Shown piece by piece: positions 11,985-22,500 of a stretch of 64,000 bases of DNA. Numbering within the stretch: the first letter of the stretch is position 1; each line of letters opens with the position of its first letter. The stretch covers positions 26,773,161 through 26,837,160 of the forward strand of contig OX419335.1 in NCBI GenBank assembly GCA_948470475.1, written 5' to 3'. The stretch comes from Galaxea fascicularis. Lineage: Eukaryota > Cnidaria > Anthozoa > Scleractinia > Euphylliidae. The position numbers and the translations under genes are program-made. Under the pieces are notes generated by a model. That model was not told the origin of the DNA, did no database searches, and saw only the letters and a program-made list of their open reading frames with translations.

Positions 11985-13588
11985 TCAGCTGTTCAGGGTC
12001 GTCCAGGTGTGAATGTAGGCCCGTACTTGTGCATAATACGAATCACTCAAGGTGTCAAAATCAAAGCTCCTTCCAATGCAGCTCTTTTGGAAGAAATACT
12101 GCGACAGATCAATTTGCAAAACGAAATGTTCTGACAATTCGAGCAAACAATGAGCGGGAGATTTTTTGTTTACCTGTTAGGCCTGCCTTACACCGTCAAC
12201 TATTCTCAGAATTCAAACAAACTCGGGTACAAGATTATTCTTTACCTGTCAGGGTCGTCCAGGTGTCCCAATCCCAGAGTGTAGGCCCACACTTGTGCAT
12301 AAAGCGAATCACTCATGAGCCACTACGGAGAACCTAGCTTTTCATCCCACCAAGCTTGATAGTAGCCATCTTCTTCGCTCCAAACTTCTTCCGAGATCTG
12401 ATCGGTTGCGATTTCCAGCACAGTTCAGTTTAACTTCCTTCAATAAGTCTGTGTCGTCCATAATTATGTTCAACTCCTGGGCGGCACGCAGAGCTAGCTG
12501 TTCAGGAATGTAGTATTATCGTATGCGTTGACTGCGCTAATAAATCGTACGTACACTGCAGTCTGTAAGGTAAGCTAGTTCCTTGCGTACCACCGTCAAT
12601 CATCCAATAAACTGCGCTCACCACATGCGGCCACATGCCTTTCAAGAATTCGCTGTTGTTGGTCCACTGGTAAATGTAACAAGTTTCTGTTATAAATACC
12701 GTAGTTACGTGAGGGAGGAGTTACGTCAGTCCCCCATGATCGGCTGATTCGGTGGGCCACTGTGTAAACAAGAGTAGCGTGTAAGTAGCCGGTACAAACA
12801 CGTTACTATTAACACCTAAGTGGCTTAAAACGTGTAACCTCCCCTTAAATGTCTTGTTATCTGAGCACGTTTTTTCAGTTTCTAAAGGGTCGTGTTTGGA
12901 AATTTAGCTCACACGGAGACGGACAAACTAACCAATGAGCTAACACTCAAACGATGAAGTCTTGAATCGTCTTTCGGTGGCCCTTGATGACTTTGTTGTT
13001 TTTCGCACCATGTTTACAAGAACCCCAACGACCTTATGCCGTGCATAATAGTTCACTCGCGCGATTTATGCTGTATACGTGAAACGTGAGCGCGACAACA
13101 ATCACCCTTCAAATTGTCAAACAAATTGCCCAACTTATCCATTTGCAAACGAGTCCGTAGTTCAGCGGTATTGGGCAACAGACCCACCTGTCCATTGTTT
13201 GTGTAGCACCCTGACATCCCGCAGCTAATGTTTCCACGATGTGACCGTCTTTGCCCTGTTACTTGGCCCAAGCTCGCATGACATTCTCCATCAAATCAGG
13301 GTAAAACGAAACGTAAGGAATGTCTCGTTGGAAATGCTGTATACAGAATCAATATCTAAAGCTTCGTACTGGCGCCATCTTCCGTCCTTCAAATACAGTC
13401 CAATGCGCCAGAAATTGACCAGGACATCTTGTAACCATACCGGCATGGTCTGAACCGAGGTGTCAAGCAGCATTGAAGCGTGCCACGAGAAATAGATTGA
13501 AATATGTCGGGGAGTTCACTTGGCAAGTACAGAGCAGCTTCTTCGCTCGACTGAAAGAGGTTGCTGTAATAATTAGCAACGAGCTCCG
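11985..13588 (-). pseudogene. GH116/DUF608 (GBA2-like) glucosylceramidase pseudogene
   Basis: Minus-strand fragments appear in the order expected for the family. 13588-13470, after a good acceptor (pyrimidine tract then CAG), reads NYYSNLFQSSEEAALYLPSE. 13473-13300 reads PVWLQDVLVNFW and GLYLKDGRWRQYEALDIDS. About 13300-13180 reads ENVMRAWAK-stop-QGKDGHIVETLAAGC. About 12500-12440 reads LRAAQELNIIMDDTDLLKEV. 12430-12250 reads EEVWSEEDGYYQAWWDEKLG, a TAG, then SLYAQVWAYTLGLG. At least three frame changes and two stops break it. A second copy of the last segment follows at 12090-11985. Non-lysosomal glucosylceramidases of this family hydrolyse glucosylceramide at membranes. Assignment is from motif recognition. 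Confidence 0.6.
12029..12337. repeat. Duplicated exon segment of the GH116 pseudogene
   Basis: Two imperfect direct copies, about 11991-12055 and 12245-12319, share GGGTCGTCCAGGTGT, GTAGGCCC and CTTGTGCATAA. On the minus strand they correspond to the YAQV-AYTLGLG exon. The lower copy has lost the middle of the motif. Local duplication within an already decaying gene is the simplest reading. Confidence 0.5.
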
Positions 13589-13810
13589 CTGATTAAAGAA
13601 GAAAATAAAAAATAGGGCAATTAATTTAGGTTTAATCTATATCAATAATGTTTGCAGATTATTATCGAAGTATCAAATTTCTTCCACGAAACATTACAAT
13701 CTAGAAAGTAGAAAGATTGGAGACAGATTTCATATTTCAATACTGCCATGTAATTGAAATATCAAACATCGTTTTGGCAAATAATTGTTGCTTCCTTAGC
13801 GGATTTTGTA

Positions 13811-14045
13811 GAGGACAAAACCTTCTAGACGTAATACCCTTATTAGCCTATTATTATAGGCTTATTAGAGGTATAAAGAAGTTGTACCAACCTCGTGTTA
13901 ATACTGCAAACTATAGCAAAAAATCATTTACATTTACTGTTACTAAATACTGGAATATCTTAACTGGTGAACTTAGAACTGCGCCTACCGTAACTAATTT
14001 CAGGAACAATATCAAATCATATCTGTTTTGCGTAACTAATTTCAT
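13811..14045 (+). pseudogene. LINE reverse-transcriptase C-terminal fragment
   Basis: An open frame ends with a pattern typical of the tail of non-LTR RT proteins: NYSKKSFTFTVTKYWNIL, then a short loop and FRNNIKSYLF. The start is not preserved. A short degenerate relic, assigned on the SFTF...WN...F..-IK signature only. Confidence 0.45.
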
Positions 14046-14320
14046 ATCTGTTTTATGTTTTGTAATTGAACTGAGTGGAGTGCAATTTGGTCTGAAATCA
14101 TACGCATGATTTCAAGATCGAACGAGCGCGCAGCGCAAGTTCGATTTGAAATCACAAGTACCGTCGCTTGCAACTACCTGTGCACACGCGTGACAAAGGG
14201 TGCTTACCATTTGTCCGAAAGAACCGGTTGGGATGACCTCTAAATAAAGGTAAGGGTTTTTCCAACTGGAACTAGAGGGGACCCTTACCATTTACAATTC
14301 GTTTTCCGGTTATTGTCAAG

Positions 14321-14669
14321 ATGGCGAACGCGGATGTTTTGCTGATGTTTGCCGCGGACGATGACGAATTCGAAGAAGAATTGTTCGAGGATGAAGATCT
14401 TAACATGTTGTTCGCCGCCGTAGGCCCCTTCACAAGACGGCAGTTAAACCGTCTTAAAGGTTATTTTGAGGTCACGGTGCCGACGTACGCTCCGTACGAA
14501 TTTCAGTTGGCGGGAAACGTCGCAATCAAATGTTTAATTTGGGATTCGAACAGACTGATTTACTCGGGTATTTTGTCAAAGGTAACAAATCAATTAACCG
14601 AACACTTACTTGCATTAGTTGTCAGACATTTGTGGTTTAAGAGCATTTCAAGGCTTGTTGATACCGTCT
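14321..14669 (+). CDS. Acidic ORF fragment of unknown function inside the TIR element
   Basis: Starts with a good ATG context (AAGATGG). It has an acidic N-terminus (DDDEFEEELFEDEDLN, about residues 18-33), then FTRRQLNRLKGYFEV. The open frame runs on to 14782, but from 14670 it is inside a MITE, so the last 37 codons are transposon-derived. The position inside an inverted-repeat element and the acidic start would suit the first exon of a PIF/Harbinger-type protein. I cannot confirm this. Confidence 0.35.
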
Positions 14670-15063
14670 TAGGGCCCGATTACATGGCGAATTTCAGCCC
14701 GGTTAACCGGGCTGAAATTTTGTTGCGATTACATGACGAACTTCAGCCCGGGCTGAAATATTTGCCTCGGCGCCAAATATGAAATTTGGCGCGAAGAGTC
14801 TCGGGAAAATCAGGCAGCCATGTTATTTCCTGCTTTTCAGCCCGGGCTGAAATTTCTTTTCGATTACATGAGATTTTTTCAGCCCGGGGCGCAGTTCAGC
14901 CCGGGCTGAAAATCCTAGCCCGGTTTGGTCAAACCGGGCTAGGATTTTCAGCCCGGGCTGAATTTCGCCCCGGGCTGAAAAAATCTCCATGTAATCGACA
15001 ATTTGATTTTCAGAGGATTTGTTTCAGAAGCCGGGATGAAATTCGCCATGTAATCGGGCCCTT
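14670..15063. repeat. Palindrome-rich MITE (TTCAGCCCGGGCTGAA)
   Basis: Terminal inverted repeats of about 33 bp begin TTAGGGCCCGATTACATGGC on the left and TAAGGGCCCGATTACATGGC on the right, read from the minus strand. Inside are four exact copies of the 16-bp palindrome TTCAGCCCGGGCTGAA at 14742, 14836, 14895 and 14947. A 68-bp nearly perfect palindrome spans 14895-14962. Related fragments occur at about 35561-35630. Confidence 0.7.
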
Positions 15064-15150
15064 ACAAACACTGCATTGAAACATTGAAGCAGCTTCCATG
15101 TCAAAAACCGCTCAACTCTTCTAGACAGGAGACTGGGAGCAAGAAGTGTA

Positions 15151-15265
15151 AGCAAATGGTACGGTAATTTCGGACTTCCCATTCCGAACGGGAAGAAAGG
15201 GGTACCTCTGGAGGTACCCCGAAATTTCCGGATGGAATTTCCGGGAAATTGCTGTACCATTTGAC
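15151..15265. repeat. Short foldback sequence
   Basis: AAATGGTAC...GTACCATTT arms enclose an inner palindrome GGGGTACCTC/GAGGTACCCC. About 115 bp, non-coding. Confidence 0.5.
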
Positions 15266-15310
15266 TTTTTCCCGAGAATTCCGAAACTTCTCGCCAAATG
15301 GTAAGCACCC

Positions 15311-15662
15311 AAAAACATGTTCTGCTGGCCTATCAAAATTCAAAGTTTTGACAATCAAACTTCAAAGTTTACCGCCCACTTGGGAACGTTTTGGCGCCAC
15401 TTACGCAAACACTTGAAGGGAAGCAAAGTCAGTCTCTTCTATTATCCAACTCGTACGGGAATTTTGTCTTTTGTAGTTTTGAAAATTACAATGAACGCCA
15501 GGAAATCAATAGAGGAATTTCTGTCTTCAGTTGCCAAACGGTGGATAAATCAGCTACGATCATTTGCGTAAGTGGCGCCAAAACGTTCCCAAGTGGGCGG
15601 GTAAACTTTGAAGTTTGATTGTCAAAACTTTGAATTTTGATTGGCCAGCAGAACATGTTTTT
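15311..15662. mobile_element. MITE with about 100-bp terminal inverted repeats
   Basis: 15311-15410 and 15567-15662 are near-perfect reverse complements: ends AAAAACATGTTCTGCTGGCC, then TTGACAATCAAACTTCAAAG, then GGGAACGTTTTGGCGCCAC. The interior of about 150 bp has no convincing coding signal. It sits inside the right arm of the 14159-15698 element, so it inserted later. Confidence 0.7.
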
Positions 15663-16074
15663 GTCACGCGTGTGGACAGGCAGCTGCAAGCGACGGTATG
15701 ATTTTAGACAAAAAGTTCAATTACCACTTTATTACACCCATTTTGAAATCGCAGTTTTGTCTCTATATTAATATATACTTCAGGAAAGCCGGTTTTGAAT
15801 TTCATGCGCTTAAAAAAAGGATGTGATTTAGAACAAAAAATGGTGCAATTTGGGAATAAATTGCACAGTTGGAAGCCAATCAGATTTCATGAATGACGAG
15901 TGATTTCAATATGGGTGTAATAAAGAAATGATACTCTCTAAATACAAATAGTTAGGTGTTCATGTGTAACTGAAATGGTTTACTCAAACAATGAATGATT
16001 TAGACAGTTTAGAAATGGTTTACTCGCCGATGTCAAAACGGATCAGACTAATAAGAATCGTTTTATTTAAGCCC

Positions 16075-16150
16075 GCCGCACACTTGAGGAAAGAGCTGAG
16101 CAAAATTCCTCGCGAGGCAGTTAGCTCAGCCGTTTCCTCACGTGTGCGGC
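16075..16150. repeat. Inverted repeat with CCTCGCGAGG palindromes
   Basis: GCCGCACACTTGAGGAAA and TTTCCTCACGTGTGCGGC are inverted arms. CCTCGCGAGGC occurs inside and again just downstream (16158-16168). Small non-coding element about 400 bp upstream of the start of the second RNF213-like gene. Confidence 0.5.
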
Positions 16151-16559
16151 AAATTCGCCTCGCGAGGCGAAAAAAAAAATCAAACATGTTTGATTTTGAG
16201 AATCCGTCTATTTACGATATGATCGCGGGGAGACGGGGGTGGCGGAGGAAAGAAGGAAGCGAAAGGAGGGAAGAACAACATTTATCGTCTAGTTACGGGA
16301 TTTGCCGGGACACTTTTTGGTGTCTCCCCCATTTCTTGGTCTCAAACTGCTGGTGGTGAAACTACAGTGTAGGTAATCATATTAAAAGTCATAGTCCCCG
16401 CGTCATAAGCCACAGTCCCCTCCCCAGGTGCGGTTCCCGGAAACCACTTCCGCCTTTCTAGGAACTCACACCTGGATCATATCAAACAGAAAGGAGGTTT
16501 ACTGTCTAGACTGTTTAACAATGTGTGGAGGGTGAAATTATCCCTGTCAGCCACACAAA

Positions 16560-19500
16560 ATGAAATGTCCAAATCCAGAGTGTCCAAACAATGCTCTTGA
16601 AGAGACATATGCTTTCTGTTTTCAGTGTGGACACAGTTTACGCGGAGTGAAACAAACAGCATCGTCTCCTACTAATTCACAACCTGAGGACACCGATGTC
16701 TCAACAGATAAATCTGACGTTTTGAAGGACAAACCTCAGCCTTCACGTGGTAAGTTGTCAATTGGCAGACTTAGCTTAGAGATAAGCTTTTTATCTCACA
16801 GGTCATATAAAACTTACGCAGGACAGTAAGCTTAATTTTGGAATATCGTTTGACTGCAATAAGCGCAAAATAATTATAAGACTTTAATACTTTATAATTT
16901 CGATTTGTGTTAGTTTGAAGGAACGTTGTTTTCTGCAGTTTAGACCAAATCTCATCAACATTTGGACAAACTTGGTGGCGCAGTGTAGCATACTTACGAA
17001 TCAGTACTTTTTGGGCTTTTTGTTGGACGAAATAGAGTTGACTCGGGAACTTCTACTTGTTTCTTTATTGTCCACGGATGGCGGCTTAACGGACGGAAGT
17101 GCACCAGCCAAATCTATCTACCATACGACTAACAACGTTGTGGTAGACGAAAGTGCACTTACAGTGATGATTTAACTCGTAAACTAAACCAAACACACCA
17201 CTAGTAGTAACAAATTGTAAAGGAAATTTTTTTCCCAAAACACCAGGGGGAAATGTGCTTGTAATGCATATTTTGGGTCCATAAATTATCTCTAAAATTA
17301 TTTAGGGAAATTTTACAAATCTAGTCTCTAACAAAGAAAATACGTAGATATAAGTGACCCTCGGGATGACAAATACTGTACAATAATTATATTTTACACA
17401 TAGAAATTTATTTAATGGTGTGTATTAGGTAACAGACAGCAAGAATGTCTAATTATAATTCAAACACATAATCAGGTTAGGTAGACATGACTGAATTATA
17501 AGATTTTACGAATTCATGTCTGGCCAAAAATGAATGGAGAGATTACTCAGTTTGGTCAACTCAATTAAACACTCTACCTGACCACCATTCATGCCATGGT
17601 CCTCCAGTTATCATTAGCAGTAGTATGCTTGCTGTAAAACATATGTCTATTACCACTTTGCTTGAGAATAATTATGTCATTGGCATCCCCTATAAATTAT
17701 ATCAGAGAACGTGAAGGTAGGACACGTCATTGCCTTTGCAAGAGGCTGGAAATTGAGGCCACTTGCTCCACAATGGAGACAAGGGATGGAGACTATATTT
17801 GTTTGGAGATACCTGCTGATAGCCATGTGTCCCAGAGTTTCTTTGAAGTGATGTGATTCTGGCCTCTTTGTGCCTCTTTTTGTTTCAATCTGGGAAGCAA
17901 TTATGCAAACGTTTTGAAATCCCACCCAGCTCTTGCTTCTTTCAAAATACTGGGCTCTTAATTTTCCTTGAAGACTGTGCCTCTTATAAAGCTCTAAACC
18001 TCTTGACTCATGGTTGCCACCTCACTTGTGCTCCTCTGGTTGTTTGTAGTAGGCATCCACTATTTGCATCCATGAGGTTCCACAAGAGCACTTTGTGAAC
18101 TTTGAGTGGTGGCCTGCCGGTGGGACCTTAAACCTCAAGGGACCATGATCAGCAACAGTTACAATGTTCTGTTTGCTGTACACCCCTTACAACACACAAA
18201 ACTTTGCATCTGGAAGTACCCTTTGCTGGGTTACTGGGGTAATCAGGTTCTGATTAAAATACTATCTTTTTAGTGATGGCAGGAAGCAGACTACAAGTAG
18301 TTTGAGTGATAATGTTCCCTCCAGATGTTTTGAGTGGTCTGTTTATTATCACTGAGGAGCTTAGTATTATAGGTGCAATACTGTGGGACACTGTGTTCTG
18401 CAAACATAACAAGCCAGAGATAACCACAAATTAAAAAATCTTTCAAGTCTATAGTTGCAAAGGGATGTCAGGGATTTATGTCAAAGGTTGGCTTAAGAGC
18501 TGTCACCGTAGTCGATTTTGCAGTTTCTTAACATAACTTCTGAAAACGAAATGTACGTGTAAGATGACAAGCAGTATTGTTTAAGCTTTAGCAGACGTTC
18601 CAGACATATTTTAGGTGTTAACGCCAATATAATCACCGCTGTAGGCTGGGAAATTTGGGTGCACTTGCCAGCCGTCTATGATAAAATGAAAATGGAGCTG
18701 GCAGGAGAGGGGGTAGGGTGTTGTTATCTACTTTGATATCTTTAAAACAACCCCCCAATTTAGGTCTTCCCCTTTGCCTATGCAAAGAAAAAAAAAAGCA
18801 ATAATAAAATCTTCAAGTAATTTAATTTCTCTTGTGTGCCTGAGTGCTTCTGGGATATACAACTTAAACAGTTTTTTTAATGCACATGGAAATATAAATT
18901 ATAGGCAAATATTGTATATCCTTTCTGGTTCATCCAGGTTGAAGTCCTGTCATCTCTGTATGCATGGGCACTTTGGGGATGTTCATCACGAACAGAAAAT
19001 AAAAATGCTAATGAACGTTTTGGCAAGTTAATGATTATTAATGATGGTAATGGTGTAATATGCCTGTGAGAATGACGATATGCTAGTTGCTTGGCAACAG
19101 GCGAATGGACAACTGAAAAGAAATCAGAGTCCCAGGCAGGAATTGAACCTACAACCTCCATAACACCGGTCGGATGCTCTTACCACTGAGTGAGTGAGTG
19201 GCAATGACCGGTGTTACGGAGGTTGTAGGTTGAATTCCTGCCTGGGACTCTGATTTCTTTTCAGTTGTCCTTTCACCTGTTGGCAAGCAACTAGCATATC
19301 GTCATTCTCACCGGCATATTACACCATTACCATCATTAATAATCATTATCATGTCTGAATCACATTTACATTGTTGAGCCCACAGACCAGTGGGACACTT
19401 TGTATAAGAACCTACATAAATGACCTAGCTCATCATGAGTTCCTGTAGCTTAATCACAATTTCCAGTTTCCACGGTCACTTTTTATGTGCAGCATGTCTA

Positions 19501-22500
19501 AAGATAGAATTATATTAATTAAAATCTCACAATAAACAAACGTATTCGCTTAAGGATAATATAACACATCTGTGTAAAACTTTGTGTCCCACCTCAGTCA
19601 TAAAGAAGTACCAGAGGCGATTTGATTACATTGGAATGTCCAAACTTGCTGGATATCATTCTGGGATTGGTGGTAATTATTGCCCCCTATCTCAGCGGGA
19701 TTCTGACGTCTCTTTGTGGTTGCTAAGAACCTCTGGCTCATTATCTTGTTTTCATTAACAGCTTGTTGCAGTATGGGCAGTGGTGTTTGCCATTTTGGTA
19801 GTAATGGAAAATTTGATGTTGTTGCATGATCTGCAGCAGAAGAGATCAGACATATCTTTTTTCATGCAGTGCCCCTTTTGGTTGGTGTGGTTCTATTATT
19901 GTACCCTCCTGGCTAATCTCTAGGTTTTCCAGTAGGATTTGCAGGCAGCAGTGACATGGCACATGATATCCTATTTGCGTCTTAGCCAAGTCAATCAAGT
20001 GCAATCATCGTAACATCTTTTTCAAGTGGCTCTAATGGATAGCAACTAAGATTCTTGTGCTATGGACTATGAGAATCACAATATAGTCACACTGGAGTAT
20101 AATATGGTGTTTGATTGTGAATTAAATTCTCTTTGAAGTCCCAAAAATTGTACAGGAGGGACGCAGTTTGTTTCTACTTTTTGGTAGACCAAATCATAGA
20201 TATGAGTAGTAGGAAACAAGGAAATTCACTAACAGGGGTGGAGGGTATGACAATAGATAGGAATAACAGCATAGGCTAAATCCATGTGGGGTGGGTGATG
20301 CCATGTGTTAAGGGGAAGGAATGACATCATAGATTAAAACTAGGTGAGAAGTCAATGACATCAACATCGAGATGAAACTATGTTGTAAAGTTAGTAACAT
20401 GATAATTATTTTTATGACCTCACTCTTGAGAGACTAAAGCTGTATGTTCACCAGCATGTGAATGGCATTGAGCAATATTATGGGCTCTCAAATTACCCAT
20501 TAAAAATTAATGACTACTACCACCACAATGATGATGATGCCACAGACACCCTATCTAGTTTGAATTTATGATATAATATCTTTCTATCTACCCTTAATGC
20601 ACGATGTCACCTAAACCTATTATATTTAGCTTACAATATCATTCCTATCAATTATTGTCAATCCAGGAGGATTACTGATACCTTCTCATTAATGATGAGA
20701 AGGCATCAGTAATGAGTAACTCTGTCTCTTTACTTACCTTAATGTGATTTCATATTTAAAGGTCCTTTCGAGGGGACCCTGTAAGCTGCAGAGCTAGTGA
20801 ACAAGATTCTTCAGGGGGTTTGTGGTCTGTTTGGAGCATGCATTCATTTGACACTATCGTGCACGCTGCCACTTATGAGAATTAATACAGAGTAACATTC
20901 ATCAGTATACACGATTCACCTCTAGATGTGCTGGTTTTCTGTTGCCCAACTATGACGACCTGTTTGCCTGTATTATTTCCTTTAACAGATGAAACCAAAG
21001 GACTAAGGGAAAGGAGAGGTGAAGTATCAGAGGAGAAACCTGGAGATCAGGCACCTTCAAGACCTGAAGATGTGTCTGACCAATCCAAGCCTGCTGATAC
21101 AACAGCAACTGGCTTGAACAACCTTGCTCTTGAAAAGAAGCCAGAAGAGCAGCAGCCGGCGGTTGGTTCTGATATAGGAGCTGGACAAAAACCAACTGCT
21201 GAGGATTCCTCTGGTGATACCATTCATGCAGATCATAGCTCAGGAGAGGCCACTGATGAATGCCAGTGTGAAGGTACATTAATACAGATTAAACACTATG
21301 GTAGAATCTATTGGTAACAATTTTCATTTGCATGGTTTATGTCGTTATAGATCTTTTCACGGCTGTATTCAACTTTTGAGTTTGACCAAGTAGTTAAAAT
21401 CTGTTTCCACTGCCAGAAAGAGCACCTGAAATTAGTAAAATAGCCAGGGAAGAGAGTCATTCTTTTTAAAAATTGCAAAGTTATAGCTTCCTCCCACTCA
21501 CACAGAATAAACTAACCTTCCCCCCCCCCCCCACACCACCAAGAAAAAATAATGAAAACGTGATAGTTTCACAAAGTTTGGAAGACATTTGTATGTAGGA
21601 GGAAGGCTGGGGGGAGAAGATATGACTCTCAAACCTGACTATATTAGATGTTAGTAATTCCAGCAGTTTGGCAGATTTTCGTTACATGGCCCAGATATAT
21701 CAAAAGTTGATATAACTCGTGAAAATGGTCCCTTCACCTTGGCGTTCTCATTTTATTAACAGTTTAACATAAACAATAGAGAGATTAAGCGCCACGTTCA
21801 CGGGAAACGTCAATTTTTCCCACCATTTTTCAGGTTTGCCGTTTGCCTTTTTCGATGTGAGGAGGTTGGTCTTGACGTTCGTGATAAACCTGAATAAAAC
21901 TATCGTTGTCGGATACATTTCAGATCCTATGCTTTAACGTAAATTTGTTTTATCCCATTTTGTGCATGAATGAATTGATAAATTTGAGTTAAACGCAATT
22001 TATGCAAGGGCACCTATGAAACTAGATCCAAGACTAAATTGGCATTTCGAGTCGTCGAGTCGTTATTCCGGTTTGTCTCGTTGTGTACCGAGTTCGTCTC
22101 ATGGACTTCCCAGATCGTCTCGTCGTCGACGAGTTCGTCTCGTCCACTCCCCAGATCGTCTCGTCGTGATCAAACTTGTTGCCACCGAGTTCGTCTCGTC
22201 GACTCGTGAGATCGACTCATCACGCATCACTCCTCTTCGACGATATGACTTCGATTTTGTTTATAGCGTTTTCTAACATTCCCCGCAACTCCTCCATCTT
22301 CCATGTGTTCGTACGATTCGATCCCAGTCTTTACCTATCAACTCGACGAGTCGATCCCAGAGTTCTGCACTTGACGAGTCGAAGAGGAGTAATGCGTGAT
22401 GAGTCGGTCTCACGGGTCGACGAGACGAACTCGGTGGCGACAAGTCTGATCACGACAAGACGATCTGGGGAGTTGACGAGATGAACTCGTCGGCGACGAG

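Larger units (their letters stand above)
14159..15698. mobile_element. Foldback/TIR element carrying other elements inside
   Basis: The left end TACCGTCGCTTGCAACTACC at 14159 and the right end finishing CTGCAAGCGACGGTA at 15698 are inverted repeats of about 55 bp, continuing inward through ACACGCGTGAC and AAATGGTAAGCACCC. The right arm is split by the MITE at 15311-15662. The interior holds an acidic ORF (14321), a palindrome-rich MITE (14670-15063) and a small foldback (15151-15265). Transposase family not identified. Confidence 0.55.

Noticed and set aside
14321..14782. Full 153-codon ORF as a host gene
   Set aside because: The last 37 codons are inside a MITE and the whole lies in an inverted-repeat element, so a complete host protein is unlikely.
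20950..21279. 109-codon minus-strand ORF opposite exon copy A (also 34668-34991)
   Set aside because: Antisense shadow of the low-complexity exon; Leu/Gln-rich because the sense strand is Glu/Ser-rich. It lacks its own splice or start context.
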